From contig CALYLW010001022.1 of assembly GCA_944989445.1 (NCBI GenBank), forward strand, positions 215,579 through 279,578: 64,000 bases of DNA, given 5' to 3'. The first letter of the stretch is position 1. Every line of letters begins with the position of its first letter. The notes below the pieces were generated by a model that had not been told where the DNA came from, did no database searches, and worked only from the letters and a program-made list of their open reading frames with translations. A program made the position numbers and the translations under genes. This document shows positions 24,096-37,057 of this stretch, piece after piece. This stretch comes from Ampullaceana balthica (lineage: Eukaryota > Mollusca > Gastropoda > Lymnaeidae).

Positions 24096-25560
24096 CATCT
24101 TGGCCATCTAACAACTTAACCATTTAACAACTTGTCCCTCTAACAACTTGGCCATTTAACAACTTGGCCATTTAACAACTTGGCAACCTAATAACTTGGC
24201 CTTCTAACAACTTGGCCACCTAATAACTTGGCCATTTAACAAGTTGGGTACCTAACAACTTGGCAACCAAATAACTTGGCCATCTAACAACTTGGCACCC
24301 TATCAACTTGGCACCCTAACAACTTGGCAACCAAATAACTTGGCCATCTAACAACTTGGTCACCAAACAACTTGACACCCTAACAACTTGGCCATCTAAC
24401 AACTTGGCCATTTAATAATTTGGCCACCTAAAAACTTGGCGCCCTAACACATTGGCAACCTAATAACTTGGCCACCTAATAATTTGGACATTTAACAGCT
24501 TGGCTATCAAACAAATTGGCATTCTAACCTCTAGGCCATCTAGTAACTTAGCCTTCTAACAACTTTGCCACATAATATCTTGGCCATTTAACAACTTGGC
24601 CATCTAACAACTTAGCCATATAATAACTTGACACCTTAACAACTTGACACCCTAACAACTTGACACCCTAACAACTTGGCACCCTAACAACTTGGCAACC
24701 AAATAACTTGGCCATCTAACAACTTGGTCAACAAACAACTTGACACCCTAACAACTTGGCCATCTAACAACTTGGCAATTTAATAATTTGGCCACCTAAA
24801 AACTTGGCGCCCTAACAGATTGGCAACCTAATAACTTGGCCACCTAATAATTTGGACATTTAACAGCTTGGCTATCAAACAAATTGGCATTCTAACCTCT
24901 AGGCCATCTAGTAACTTAGCCTTCTAACAACTTTGCCACATAATATCTTGGCCATTTAACAACTTGGCCATCTAACAACTTAGCCATATAATAACTTGAC
25001 ACCTTAACAACTTGACACCCTAACAACTTGACACCCTAACAACTTGGCACCCTAACAACTTGGCAACCAAATAACTTGGCCATCTAACAACTTGGTCAAC
25101 AAACAACTTGACACCCTAACAACTTGGCCATCTAACAACTTGGCAATTTAATAATTTGGCCACCTAAAAACTTGGCGCCCTAACAGATTGGCAACCTAAT
25201 AACTTGGCCACCTAATAATTTGGACATTTAACAGCTTGGCTATCAAACAAATTGGCATTCTAACCTCTAGGCCATCTAGTAACTTAGCCTTCTAACAACT
25301 TTGCCACATAATATCTTGGCCATTTAACAACTTGGCCATCTAACAACTTAGCCATATAATAACTTGACACCTTAACAACTTGACACCCTAACAACTTGAC
25401 ACCCTAACAACTTGGCACCCTAACAACTTGGCAACCAAATAACTTGGCCATCTAACAACTTGGTCAACAAACAACTTGACACCCTAACGACTTGGCCATA
25501 TAACAACTTGGCCATATAATAACTTGACAACCTTACAACTTGACACCCTAACAACCCGGA
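24096..25560. repeat. 16/18-bp minisatellite with 368-bp higher-order unit
   Basis: Diverged units based on taacaacttggccatc. The marker cttggtca(a/c)c occurs at 24355, 24723, 25091 and 25459, exactly 368 bp apart each time. The second and third blocks are nearly identical, the first is more diverged and the fourth partial. This is a two-level array: an old short repeat later amplified in blocks. Confidence 0.95.
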
Positions 25561-26079
25561 CATCTGGTTATTGAGATCACACCAAGAACAAGCCTTCAAG
25601 GCGATGAGAAATAATTCGTTACATGTCATTGGAAGACAAGTTTTCATGGTCCTACAGAGTTTTGAGGCCAATAATAGCGACATGAAGATCCCCTCCTCCC
25701 CTTTTCTTTTTACTAATGCTGCACTATGTCATTTTTCGACCACGCTTGATATAACACGCAGCAGACGTACGACCATTTCTTGCAGTTTCTCACTGCTATT
25801 CTACGACCAAAGTCGTAGTTTTATACACAAATCCAACGAATATTCTTACTAGTCATACACAGCAATCCTATAACCATTCTTACAATCCCACATATAGATT
25901 CTACTACGTCTCTTTCGCCAAAACTCGATAATATACATACAACTCGGACCCAGTGACGTAGCAAGACTTCCCCATAGGTTTAGACCACTCGGACCAAATG
26001 ATGTCAGACTTTGCGAAGGCAGTTACCGCTTACCTGGACTAATCAAACCTAGAAATTACAATGCTGGAAATCACTAAAA
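25561..26079. other. Unassigned stretch
   Basis: A 93-codon plus-strand frame at 25571-25852 has no recognisable domain. No element ends. Confidence 0.35.
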
Positions 26080-26215
26080 TATGGCCATCTCACATTCAAA
26101 TATGGCCATCTCACATTCAAATATGGCCATCTCACATTCAAATATGGCCATCTCACATTAAAATATGACCATCTCATATTCAAATCTGGCCATCTCACAT
26201 TCAAATTAATTAAAT
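26080..26215. repeat. 21-bp minisatellite
   Basis: Six copies of aaatatggccatctcacatt plus c. Confidence 0.93.
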
Positions 26216-26778
26216 TACACTCTACATGAAACATTTAAATTCAACAATTCCAGCAACAGCTATATTAAAAAGTTTTCGAAAAAACTAAACTAAATTCAAC
26301 AATCGCAGAACCAGCTAAATTAAAAAGTATGTTAACTAACTAAACTAAATTCAAAAATTGCTGAACCAATTAAATTAAACGCTAGATGCACCATCTGCAT
26401 TCAAAACTTACTGAACCAAATAAATGTAACATAAGTATAACAAAATAATAATAATAATAATAAAATAAAAGTGCAACACTTTTCATCTACCGAAATTCAA
26501 CACTTTCTGCACAAGCTTGACTCCACACCTGGTGAACCAGTTGAACTCGATACTCGCTGAACTATCCATATTCAAGTCTAGGTGGACCAACAAAATTTAG
26601 CCTATAAAATGCTCTTACTGCTAAAAGAAAAATATCGATAAGTCACTTTGATTTGTATCGTGTTTGGTGTTGTTGTTTTTTTGGGAGGGGGGGGTGTGAG
26701 AGAAATAAATGATGTAGATTGCTAGGAATCCAACGAAAGTTCAAACACAAGTCTGATTGTTTGGCGAGGAATGATGGG
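26216..26778. other. Unassigned stretch
   Basis: Loose repetition of aactaaattcaacaat and gctgaacca motifs at 26230-26410, a short AAT run near 26446 and a G-run near 26680. No coding. Confidence 0.4.
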
Positions 26779-29482
26779 TAGAGCGATCCAACTAAATGTT
26801 TAGAGCGATCCAACTAAATGTTTAGAGCGATCCAACTAAATGTTTAGAGCGATCCAACTAAATGTTTAGAGCGATCCAACTAAATGTTTAGAGCGATCCA
26901 ACTAAATGTTTAGAGCGATCCAACTAAATGTTTAGGGAAAACAAACGAAATGTTTAGAGCGATCCAACTAAATGTTTAGAGCGATCCAACTAAATGTTTA
27001 GAGCGATCCAACTAAATGTTTAGAGCGATCCAACTAAATGTTTAGGGAAAACAAACGAAATGTTTAGAGCGATCCAACTAAATGTTTAGAGCGATCCAAC
27101 TAAATGTTTAGAGCGATCCAACTAAATGTTTAGAGCGATCCAACTAAATGTTTAGAGCAATCCAACTAAATGTTTAGAGCGATCCAACTAAATGTTTAGA
27201 GCGATCCAACTAAATGTTTAGGGAAAACAAACGAAATGTTTAGAGCGATCCAACTAAATGTTTAGAGCGATCCAACTAAATGTTTAGAGCGATCCAACTA
27301 AATGTTTAGAGCGATCCAACTAAATGTTTAGAGCAATCCAACTAAATGTTTAGAGCGATCCAACTAAATGTTTAGAGCGATCCAACTAAATGTTTAGGGA
27401 AAACAAACGAAATGTTTAGAGCGATCCAACTAAATGTTTAGAGCGATCCAACTAAATGTTTAGAGCGATCCAACTAAATGTTTAGAGCGATCCAACTAAA
27501 TGTTTAGAGCGATCCAACTGAATGTTTAGAGCAATCCAACTAAATGTTTAGAGCGATCCAACTAAATGTTTAGAGCAATCCAACTAAATGTTTAGAGCAA
27601 TCCAACTAAATGTTTAGAGCAATCCAACTAAATGTTAAGAGCGATCCAACTAAATGTTTAGAGCGATCCAACTAAATGTTTAGAGCAATCCAACTAAATG
27701 TTTAGGGAAAACAAACGAAATGTTTAGAGCGATCCAACTAAATGTTTAGAGCGATCCAACTAAATGTTTAGAGCGATCCAACTAAATGTTTAGAGCGATC
27801 CAACTAAATGTTTAGAGCGATCCAACTAAATGTTTAGAGCGATCCAACTAAATGTTTAGAGCGATCCAACTAAATGTTTAGAGCAATCCAACTAAATGTT
27901 TAGGGAAAACAAACGAAATGTTTAGAGCAATCCAACTAAATGTTTAGGGCAAACCAACGAAATGTTTAGAGCAATCCAACTAAATGTTTAGAGCAATTCA
28001 ACTAAATGTTTAGAGCAATCCAACTAAATGTTTAGAGCAATCCAACTAAATGTTAAGAGCAATCCAACTAAATGTTTAGAGCAATCCAACTAAATGTTTA
28101 GAGCAATCCAACTAAATGTTTAGAGCAATCCAACTAAATGTTTAGGGCAATTCAACTAAATGTTTAGAGCGATCCAACTAAATGTTTTGAGCAATCCAAC
28201 TAAATGTTTAGGGAAAACAAACGAAATGTTTAGAGCGATCCAACTAAATGTTTAGAGCAATCCAACTAAATGTTTAGAGCGATCCAACTAAATGTTTAGA
28301 GCGATCCAACTAAATGTTTAGGGAAAACAAACGAAATGTTTAGAGCGATCCAACTAAATGTTTAGAGCGATCCAACTAAATGTTTAGAGCGATCCAACTA
28401 AATGTTTAGAGCGATACAACTAAATGTTTAGAGCAATCCAACTAAATGTTTAGAGCGATCCAACTAAATGTTTAGAGCGATCCAACTAAATGTTTAGAGC
28501 GATCCAACTAAATGTTTAGAGCGATCCAACTAAATGTTTAGAGCGATCCAACTAAATGTTTAGAGCGATCCAACTAAATGTTTAGAGCGATCCAACTAAA
28601 TGTTTAGAGCAATCCAACTAAATGTTTAGGGAAAACAAACGAAATGTTTAGAGCGATCCAACTAAATGTTTAGAGCAATCCAACTAAATGTTTAGAGCAA
28701 TCCAACTAAATGTTTAGAGCGATCCAACTAAATGTTTAGAGCGATCCAACTAAATGTTTAGAGCAATCCAACTAAATGTTTAGGGAAAACAAACGAAATG
28801 TTTAGAGCAATCCAACTAAATGTTTAGAGCAATTCAACTAAATGTTTAGAGCGATCCAACTAAATTTTTAGAGCGATCCAACTAAATGTTTAGAGCAATC
28901 CAACTAAATGTTTAGGGAAAACAAACGAAATGTTTAGAGCACTCCAACTAAATGTTTAGGGCAAACCAACGAAATGTTTAGAGCAATCCAACTAAATGTT
29001 TAGAGCAATTCAACTAAATGTTTAGAGCTATCCAACTAAATGTTTAGAGCAATCCAACTAAATGTTTAGAGCAATCCAACTAAATGTTTAGAGCAATCCA
29101 ACTAAATGTTTAGAGCAATCCAACTAAATGTTTAGAGCAATCCAACTAAATGTTTAGGGCAATTCAACTAAATGTTTAGAGCGATCCAACTAAATGTTTA
29201 GAGCAATCCAACTAAATGTTTAGGGAAAACAAACGAAATGTTTAGAGCAATCCAACTAAATGTTTAGGGCAAACCAACGAAATGTTTAGAGCAATCCAAC
29301 TAAGTGTTTAGAGCAATTCAACTAAATGTTTAGGGCAAACCAACGAAATGTTTAGAGCAATCCAACTAAATGTTTAGAGCAATTCAACTAAATGTTTAGA
29401 GGAATCCAACTAAATGTTTAGAGCAATTCAACTAAATGTTTAGAGCAATCCAACTAAATGTTTAGGGCAAACCAACGAAATG
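26779..29482. repeat. 22-bp minisatellite with higher-order units
   Basis: About 122 head-to-tail copies of a 22-bp unit: tttagagcgatccaacta plus aatg. Four main variants (gagcgatcc, gagcaatcc, gggaaaacaaacg, gggcaaaccaacg). The gggaaaac variant falls at 27041, 27217 and 27393, 176 bp (eight units) apart, and the eight-unit blocks between have the same variant order. The gagcaatcc type dominates the right third, the gagcgatcc type the left. Confidence 0.96.
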
Positions 29483-29564
29483 TTTTCTCATAATTGTGTC
29501 ATAGAATGGGTTGCCTAAAATAACACTAGTAAATAAATAAGCTATCAATATTTTAAACTTAACC

Positions 29565-30045
29565 CATTGTTTAAAATGCAAGACTAGGCATCATACACCA
29601 CGGAAAAGCGTATGACGCATTGTTTTCTGTATAGTAGGAGCGTCGTCTCTTTCTTGTCTCTTAAAGACAAGGGTAAAACCATTAGAAAATAATTAAACCT
29701 TGAAACACTAGATGATAGAACAACAAAGGGCAAAGTTCTAATAACATACATATAAGGCATTAATTCTAATTTGGAAATACACAACACAAAGATAATCTAA
29801 TACAACCATCAGATAGACATAGGGATAAAAACATTTTTCTTATTTCGTATGCAAGAGCAAACACACAAATTCTTGTTCGCCACGTCCGGAATTTGGACGT
29901 GGAATAAGTTGCCTGATGAAACCAGGAAAACCGCCACTATATCAACATCTAAAACTCTAATGAAAATGCAAGACTAGACATAAACCAGGATGCTTCTGTA
30001 AAGAAGGAGTGTCTGTAACAGAATCGGTAAGATGAGACAAGAAGA
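29565..30045 (+). mobile_element. Two LINE B 3'-end fragments
   Basis: A tail at 29565-29655 (aaaatgcaagactagg through gtaggagcgtc) and a longer piece at 29672-30045 match the C-terminal coding and 3' untranslated end of LINE B at 58420-58790. The coding part still shows the equivalents of RHKDKN, the tyrosine/alanine-rich block, and W-N-K-L-P-D-E. Both are 5'-truncated and broken. Confidence 0.85.
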
Positions 30046-30470
30046 CGCACCTCTTTTATATAGAGATATCATTCAAAATAATTAATTAATTTTGTCTTAA
30101 AAACGTTTTCTTTCACCAGCAGCGTCTGAATCTCGCAACGAGCTCCTCACAAGTGGATCATTTTAACATATTCTGCTTTGAAGTCCTATCTTATAGATAT
30201 GATTTAACAGTATGCTGCTATTATGCCATAACTTGTGGATAAGGTATAAAGGATGCTTCACTTAGATCCTAAGTTGTAGAAGTGTCATCTCTCTGTTAAA
30301 AAAAATAAAATACAATAAAAAATAAATAAAAAAACTTCATATTTTTTTGGACTCAATACAATGTTAAGAATTAAGCCTTATTTTGTTTTAGATTTGCGAT
30401 ATTAATGTACAGTACTCAGTTGTAAAGTAAATTATTGTTCGTTTAAACCTTTCTATAGTGCTGCCAGGTG
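30046..30470. other. Unassigned stretch
   Basis: AT-rich, with an A/T-rich low-complexity run at 30295-30345. No feature recognised. Confidence 0.4.
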
Positions 30471-30478
30471 CAGACCAC

Positions 30479-30657
30479 CGATGTTCCCTGCAAGGATCGT
30501 TGGTCAGTGTTCTAAATGAAAAAAACTCGTGTGCAAAGTTGCGCAGTATCCATTTTTGTATGCAATATTTTACAAAAATAGCTGCGCAGTAATTCTAAAC
30601 TGCTGGGCGGCGTAAGTCAGATGTCTGCACGGCCTGCGCAGCTTAAAGGGAAAATTG
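30479..30657. mobile_element. hAT-type MITE, CAATGTTCC family (copy 2)
   Basis: Same interior as 6623-6820 (actcgtgtgcaaagttgcgc, then ctaaactgctggg) with weaker inverted ends, and a perfect 8-bp duplication cagaccac at 30471-30478 and 30658-30665. Two copies with different, perfect duplications establish the element ends. Confidence 0.88.
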
Positions 30658-30660
30658 CAG

Positions 30661-30731
30661 ACCACCCTTACTCCCCTCCACTCACTACTGCCTGTACCAC
30701 CCTTACTCCCCTCCACTGACTACTGCCTGTA
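30661..30731. repeat. 35-bp tandem duplication
   Basis: Two copies, offset 35 bp, starting accacccttactcccctcca; one substitution between them. Confidence 0.9.
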
Positions 30732-31261
30732 CCGGCCGTCTAATAATCTTTGATGCCATCGTTCCCGACCCGCGTCTGACTCCAATCCATCATAAGATGG
30801 TTAATATACTGGCCACTGTTCATTCCCGGACACTAGGGGCGGTCATTTAAGTCACAGCAATGATTAATTCGGACAGATTTATATGGTACACGCTACCTGA
30901 CCACCTAACCAGCACCACCACCAAAAAAAAATTATAAAAAAAAATCATTTTTGTTTCATATTTTAGCAGCGAAAAATTGGGGATAATAAGTTCGACATCT
31001 ATCCTTGACTTGCTTTTTTTAAAAAATGGAACATTAGGTCAGTATCAAGAGAATTCTCGTTTCACGACCAATAGACCTGCCGCCTCCGGCCCACTCCTGC
31101 CGACTCCTGCCAACCCACTCCAACAACCAAGAGTTGACCTAGATGATATTTAGACGCATTCATAAATTTCCTTCAAACAATTCACCCTTTGTGAATATAA
31201 TTTTTTAGAATGATATAAGTCATCTATTACAGTCGTTCTTTCTTTTCAGAATAAATAGTGA
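30732..31261. other. Unassigned stretch
   Basis: A poly-A rich run at 30925-30945 and a tcctgcc-rich patch at 31080-31130; no gene. Confidence 0.4.
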
Positions 31262-31525
31262 TTGGGCATCAGAGCAATACGTGAATGTGCATCAGAACAA
31301 CAAGTGAATGTGCATCAGAACAACAAGTGAATGTGCATCAGAGCAATAAGTGAATGTGCATCAGAACAATAAGTGAATGTGCATCAGAACAATAAGTGAA
31401 TGTGCATCAGAACAACAAGTGAATGTGCATCAGAACAACAAGTGAATGTGCATCAGAGCAATAAGTGAATGTGCATCAGAGCAACAAGTGAATGTGCATC
31501 AGAACAATAAGTGAATGTGCATCAG
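31262..31525. repeat. 23-bp minisatellite
   Basis: About 11-12 copies of gtgaatgtgcatcagaacaa plus caa; the last triplet varies caa/taa. Confidence 0.95.
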
Positions 31526-31611
31526 TTAAACAACATCTTATCCCAAACGTTTATGTGTGGAAATATCCATGCACATTTGTTAAATCTTTTTTTTTGTATG
31601 CGCAAAATAAT

Positions 31612-32045
31612 TTGTATGATGTTCGAATAACTGGCTTTGATGTTTGAATAACTGGATTTGATGTTTGAATAACTGGCTTTGATGTTTGAATAACTGGCTT
31701 TGATGTTTGAATAACTGGCTTTTATGTTTGAATAACTGGCTTTTATGTTTGAATAACTGGATTTGATGTTTGAATAACTGGATTTGATGTTTGAATAACT
31801 GGATTTAATGTTTGAATAATTGGATTTAATGTTTGAATAACTGGATTTGATGTTTGAATAACTGGATTTGATGTTTGAATAAATGGATTTGATGTTTGAA
31901 TAACTGGATTTGGTGTTTAAATAACTGGATTTGATGTTTGAATAATTGGATTTGATATTTGAATAACTGGCTTTGATGTTTGAATAACTGGATTTGATGT
32001 TTGAATAAGTTGATTTGATGTTTGTTGATGTTTGAATTATTGAAG
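31612..32045 (-). repeat. 21-bp minisatellite (open frame SYSNIKS repeats)
   Basis: About 20 copies of a 21-bp unit (atgtttgaataactggcttt plus g). Because 21 is a multiple of three, the minus strand has a 196-codon frame (32112-31522) that reads as a serine/asparagine/lysine heptapeptide repeat. No signal peptide, no splice evidence and no homolog known to me; the repeat sits among other noncoding minisatellites, so I do not call a gene. Confidence 0.9.
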
Positions 32046-32479
32046 TTTGTGTTTGTTGATGTGTGTGACTGAATTGATCTTTAGGCTGTACTTGGGGGCC
32101 CGTTGTGACCACTTAACTTAAGCACCCCCCTTCCCCCACGCCACACCCCAAAGAAATTTGTTTTTATGGGTTAAACATTTCCCGCAGCGCCATGCGGACA
32201 TTCAAAGCACAAGTTCTCTAAGCAAAATTCGTGCCACTGGGTCTAGGAAAAAGAAAGTGCAGGAATTAATTTGGCGCGTGAAGGAAGACAATTCAGTTAA
32301 CGGAAAATGAAAGCCAGGCTAATTCAAGGGAGAAAATGATAACAGAGCAGAGTTACATCAGAGGTTACCTTAACTTTCAACCCAGTTGTTGAAACTCATT
32401 GAAATGTATCCAGAATACAATTTTCCCTCTCTATAAACAAATATTTGACTCTTAAAAGAATGAGGACCATGGACATTTA
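32046..32479. other. Unassigned stretch
   Basis: No feature recognised; C-rich run near 32120-32150. Confidence 0.4.
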
Positions 32480-32720
32480 CTTGTTACTTAACTATGTACT
32501 AATTATTTCCTGACGACTTATTTTATTATTACTTATTTACTTTCTACTTATTCATCATTTATATACTTAGTGCTTATTTACTTTACTTCCTACTTATTTA
32601 CTTACTACTTGTTTAATAAAGCAATGGTCACATACAGTATTACTACATATTTTCTTACTACTTATTACTTACTACTTATTTACTTACTATTTATTACTTA
32701 CTACCTATTTACTTACCTCT
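32480..32720. repeat. TTAC/TACT low-complexity tract
   Basis: Imperfect repeats of tacttatttacttac over about 240 bp. The 62-codon frame across it is low-complexity. Confidence 0.85.
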
Positions 32721-34106
32721 TACTCTCAGCTTTCATCTCTTACGAAATAGTAATATAATGTAAGTAAATTCACACTTTAGCACACAAGAGACGACATTCT
32801 ACCTGAGAGCTCTCTTGGCTTTTGCTTTGTGTAAGATAAATGTAGTTTTGCAAACTAAGTTTGTTGCACATCCTTGTTAAAACATATCAGTCTTTGGAGT
32901 TGTCAGGGACTAGCTAATGTTTTACAAAAAATATATACGCAATCCATGGATAGAATGTAAACAAACGGAAATTCTGACTTCAGCTGTATCGACGAGAGAG
33001 TCATGCTGTGAAACTAGATTTTAATTTTGTAGTCGATTATGTTTATTTCCAATTATTGGATACAAGCTGATACAATACTATCACGTTTCTTGTTTTAATC
33101 ATACCCTTTCCACAATTCAACTACACGTCCATGGTCCTTTGATGGACTTTAATTCATTGCAATAGCATTTCAAGGACCATAACTTATTTCTTCACATTTT
33201 AAAATCTTTAAAGGACAACTCATTTTCTCAAAATTCTGTGGACAATTAATCATTGCATTACAATTTTATGGACGATAACTCGTTTCATCACAATTTAAAA
33301 AGCAGCAAACCCTTGCACCACGTATTAAAATCTTTTTCATTAAAAAGAAAAAAAGTTTGTTGCAAACTCAATGAAATGGATTCAATGGTGCGCAGCTTGT
33401 TAGAGCGCATCGTGGTGAACAATGGAAGTATTATCAACAATCTCGAAATATAATCTTTGTAATACAAAAAATTCATTTAACGTAGTGTGATAATCGTTGG
33501 AAGTAGTGCGATATTTGTTGACATTAGTAGTGAGATGTGATTACCAATTGGATACATTGTAACATATGGAATATATGTTTGCACGATTGCTTTCTCTTTT
33601 ATTTTTCATTTCAACTAGACTTTAAAAAAAATATCTTGTGAATAAATTTCATTAAATTTGAACTAGTTTCCGAGGAAAGAAACTTCTGCCTTTACACACT
33701 TAAGCCGAAACCATACTTCAAATGGTGTATTTTTTTTCTTCTTCCCGTGGTAATATCTGATATCGTGGCCTGGTACATTGACTCATGTATTGAACAATAC
33801 ACTTTAAAAATTCTGTTAGTGTATCGTATGTGCCAGAATTTGAGAGCCCTCATCTAAAGGGACCCAAAATGCCTTCGGAGGGTGTTAAGATGAGGATAGA
33901 GGATAGATGAGGAGAAGAGGAGGAATGGAGTGGTCTAAGAGATTAGGGGAAGAAATACGATATTAAATTCATGAGACGTAAAAACTGCCCCGTGGGATAA
34001 AGCGGCGGAATGAGATTAGAATAAAAAAAAGAAGAGTTCCAATTGAAGCGGGCTGGAAACAAAATCGGGAATGATTTTAGGAAAGGAGAGCGCAGCTCTA
34101 TGCAAG
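32721..34106. other. Unassigned stretch with loose repeats
   Basis: At 33110-33300 there are four to five diverged copies of a roughly 40-45 bp unit (ggacaataactcatttc, cacaatttta). The remainder has no recognised feature; small frames at 33253-33476 on both strands overlap each other. Confidence 0.45.
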
Positions 34107-34275
34107 GCATGTAAAGTGAATAGATGCGTGAATTAGGAGATTGGTAAAATGTGAAGTTAATACATGCGTGAATTGGGAGATTGTTAAAGTATTAAGTAAA
34201 TAAATACCAGAATTAGGAGATTGGTAAAATGTCAAGTAAATATGTGCGTGAATTATGACACAGGTAAAATGTCTA
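34107..34275. repeat. 40-bp degenerate tandem repeat
   Basis: Four diverged copies of a unit containing gcgtgaattaggagattg and gtaaaatgt. Confidence 0.85.
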
Positions 34276-34617
34276 CCGGCTTTGTAACATATCATGGAAG
34301 ATTGGGTAACACATGATATGAAATGATTACTATCTTAATGCTATTGCTCAGTGGCGGATTTAGGTTTGTCTGCGTGTGGGGGGGGGGCAGGAGAATTTCA
34401 GGGGGCGCCGCAATTTTTTTATATTCAATCACTTAGTACAAATATTTCTAGGTGCTGAAATTGAAATAAAATTCATTTGTTTAAATTGCTCGTTCTGCAA
34501 TGAAGATTAGAAATTTGATATGAGATTCACTCTTATTGCTATATTTTATGTTGAAAAAAAAACATTTCTGCTCACTTGAGATTTACTTAAGTTTTCATCT
34601 TAAGAGACTGTTGCAGT

Positions 34618-34775
34618 CAGGGCTGTCTTAACGCATAGGCCCGTGGGCATTATCCCCGGGGGCCCATGAACATAGGGTCCCCATGGAAATATGTTTATTT
34701 ATTTTTATTCCTGCGGGGGAGGGGCCCAACAATATTTCTTTGGTTGGGGCCCAAACTGGTGTAAAGACGGCTCTG
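34618..34775. mobile_element. hAT-type MITE, 158 bp, nested
   Basis: Starts CAGGGCTGTCTTAACGC and ends with a diverged complement (gacggctctg). Perfect 8-bp duplication gttgcagt at 34610-34617 and 34776-34783. Interior GC-rich ggccc blocks. Confidence 0.88.
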
Positions 34776-34783
34776 GTTGCAGT

Positions 34784-36243
34784 CTCAAATATGAAATCTA
34801 AGGTGTGTTGTTTATGTTACATACATTTTCAGAGTTGCCCTGTGGCAACTTGCTAGACAAAAAGAAACATATAGTCTTAAGTAGATTTAGTTAATCAATG
34901 GAATTTATGAAAATGGTAGTTAATTTGGGAGCTGTTATTTGTGACAAATCTAAATTTTTAATAATCCTTTGTGTTCACTTTCAATTGCTGAATATCCTAG
35001 CAGACTTTAACGTAGAAAACGCAGCATAATAAGTTCATAGCCCAAAGACTATAAACTTATTATGTTTTGATAGTGAGGTAGAGTTTTATAAAATTTTATA
35101 GGCCTCAAATAGTTTGTTGTACTATCTGCAAAATGACCCATCAGTTTGTTCAGCTTGGCATAAATAGCAGTGACAGTAACTCAAACAAATAACTAAGTGT
35201 TAAATAATAAATGCTGCGTTGATCATTCAAAGTACATTATTTAATATTCTTTTTGTTTACATCCAACCATTGCAATGAATCTCTTCAATATACAAACAAT
35301 TGCTTTATATTCAGGACACAAATGAAAACAAAATATAATTTATTTTAACAAATGTTAATAATTAATAAAAGTCCTGAATAATTAAAGAAATCATTTATCA
35401 TAAACATATTATAAAAATAAAAAAAAATAACAAAGAAAAAAAAACAACGTTATTTTCTATTTAAAAATAAGTATATTTCAAATCACTTTTATTGTCATTT
35501 AAGTATTTATTATTTATTTAGTGAAGATCTAAATTGTAATATCGTAACCCGCGTGAATCATTTTTAAAAAAACGTTTAACTGGCCTTCAGAAAACGAACT
35601 GTGTTAACATCCTTAGCTTATATTTTATTTTAATGAATACAAATTAAACATTGACTATTGATCATCACGGTTAACGTCTTTGTTTAGAAAAAAAATTATT
35701 TAAAAATAACATTTTTAAAATGTATTTTTTAAAAATCCCTCAATTGACTGACGGACATCCCGTAAGACAGAGGTCGGCGAACAGAGGTTAATAACCTGAA
35801 CTGCTGTCAAAAAGGGAATTCTTGGGGGTAATGCAGACTCATTTGGGACATATAACATCCACTACAATCCACTAGATATATTAAAATACGTCATGTGTAC
35901 GTGTACGCTTGGAACATATGCCCATTATTAAACAGGTTCCTTCCAGAAAATGCATTTTTTAAAAATTTGACAACTATGTAGATTTCTTACCTACGCACAA
36001 TATGAAGACACCTAAATCTACCCTACTTTCATTTATATTGACACAAGTGACAATAATCTTAATCCACATGACTTGTCTTTATCACGTATCATTTCTGTGA
36101 TATTTAAAATTAATGCCTTAAAAACTGAGCTAAGAAGAAAAGTTGTTTTGTTCTCCTCTCGAATTGCAATGTCAAGAATTTGATGCATTCAATAAACTTT
36201 AATGAATAATTGACTAATTTTAAATGGGCTCATTTACCATTAT
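34784..36243. other. Interior of the 7.3-kb hAT element, no gene read
   Basis: AT-rich. A short perfect hairpin pair cataataagtt / aacttattatg flanks 35023-35063. No transposase piece was recognised here. Confidence 0.4.
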
Positions 36244-36251
36244 ATCTAGAA

Positions 36252-36436
36252 CAGTGCTTCTCATAGATTTTAGTATTGCGGACCAGCAGGAATTTTTTCC
36301 ATTGTACCAGGGACCGGTGCACTATTTTCCCTGCACTGACAATTTTTTCTGTCCTTTTTTGAGAACATCTGCGGACCGGCAGCGGTTGGCCCACGGACTG
36401 GCATCGGTCCGCGGACCACCACTTTGAGAAGCACTG
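36252..36436. mobile_element. hAT-type MITE, 185 bp, nested
   Basis: Starts CAGTGCTTCTCA and ends with its exact complement; perfect 8-bp duplication atctagaa at 36244-36251 and 36437-36444. Interior rich in gcggacc motifs. A half copy (ending cattgagaagcactg) lies at about 36915-36978. Confidence 0.9.
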
Positions 36437-36444
36437 ATCTAGAA

Positions 36445-37057
36445 GACTAGAATGGCCAGGGGCGTTTTATAAAAAACCATCGAACAATTATATCAAACTT
36501 AAAACGTTTTTAATTCTATCAAATAGATTCCCTCCCCCCTCCCCTTTTAAAGAAAAAGGATATTCCGTGTCGTTTTGACTTAAAATATCTACACATAATC
36601 CTATTCAAATCATTTTAGACACTTGTCATGCTTGTAAAACTCACCAGTAGCATTTTCGGGGGGGGGGAGGGGTGGGGGTGCTAAAGACGCTCCCCCAAAT
36701 CCCCGAGTCACGTGAGCAGGACCTAGAGTCTGGGGGGGGGTATACACATACATAAAATTGTATATTTTGTGGTAACGGACATGAGAGAACCAAACGGAGC
36801 TGCGGTTAGATCAAAAGTGCTTTGATGTCAACATCAAACGACGCAGTGTAACAATTTCATATGTTATCTTGTGGATTCTCAAACTTAAGGATTATAATTA
36901 GATTTAATTTTCGTGTCTTGATAGCATACGCCAACCAGCGTCTGATGGCCTACCGTCCAGCACATTGAGAAGCACTGATAAAGAAAAAAAAAGTCATTCA
37001 ATAAATTGTAAGCGACCAAATATTTCAGTGGAAGTTTTATTTAAAGTTACCCTTTGA
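36445..37057. other. Interior stretch with G-runs and a MITE half copy
   Basis: G-runs at 36658-36685 and 36732-36741 could form quadruplexes. About 36915-36978 resembles the right half of the 36252-36436 MITE. No coding. Confidence 0.45.

Noticed and set aside
26779..29482. CRISPR-like regular repeat array
   Set aside because: Repeats are directly head to tail without unique spacers, in a eukaryotic context; it is a minisatellite.
31522..32112. 196-codon frame encoding a heptapeptide SYSNIKS repeat
   Set aside because: The 21-bp unit preserves any open frame automatically; no flanking coding signal, and neighbours are noncoding minisatellites.
35023..35063. Hairpin as a regulatory RNA or terminator
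   Set aside because: An 11-bp perfect AT-rich stem is expected by chance in such sequence; no transcript context.
36658..36741. G-runs as telomere or switch-like sequence
   Set aside because: No telomeric repeat unit; simple homopolymer runs inside a transposon nest.
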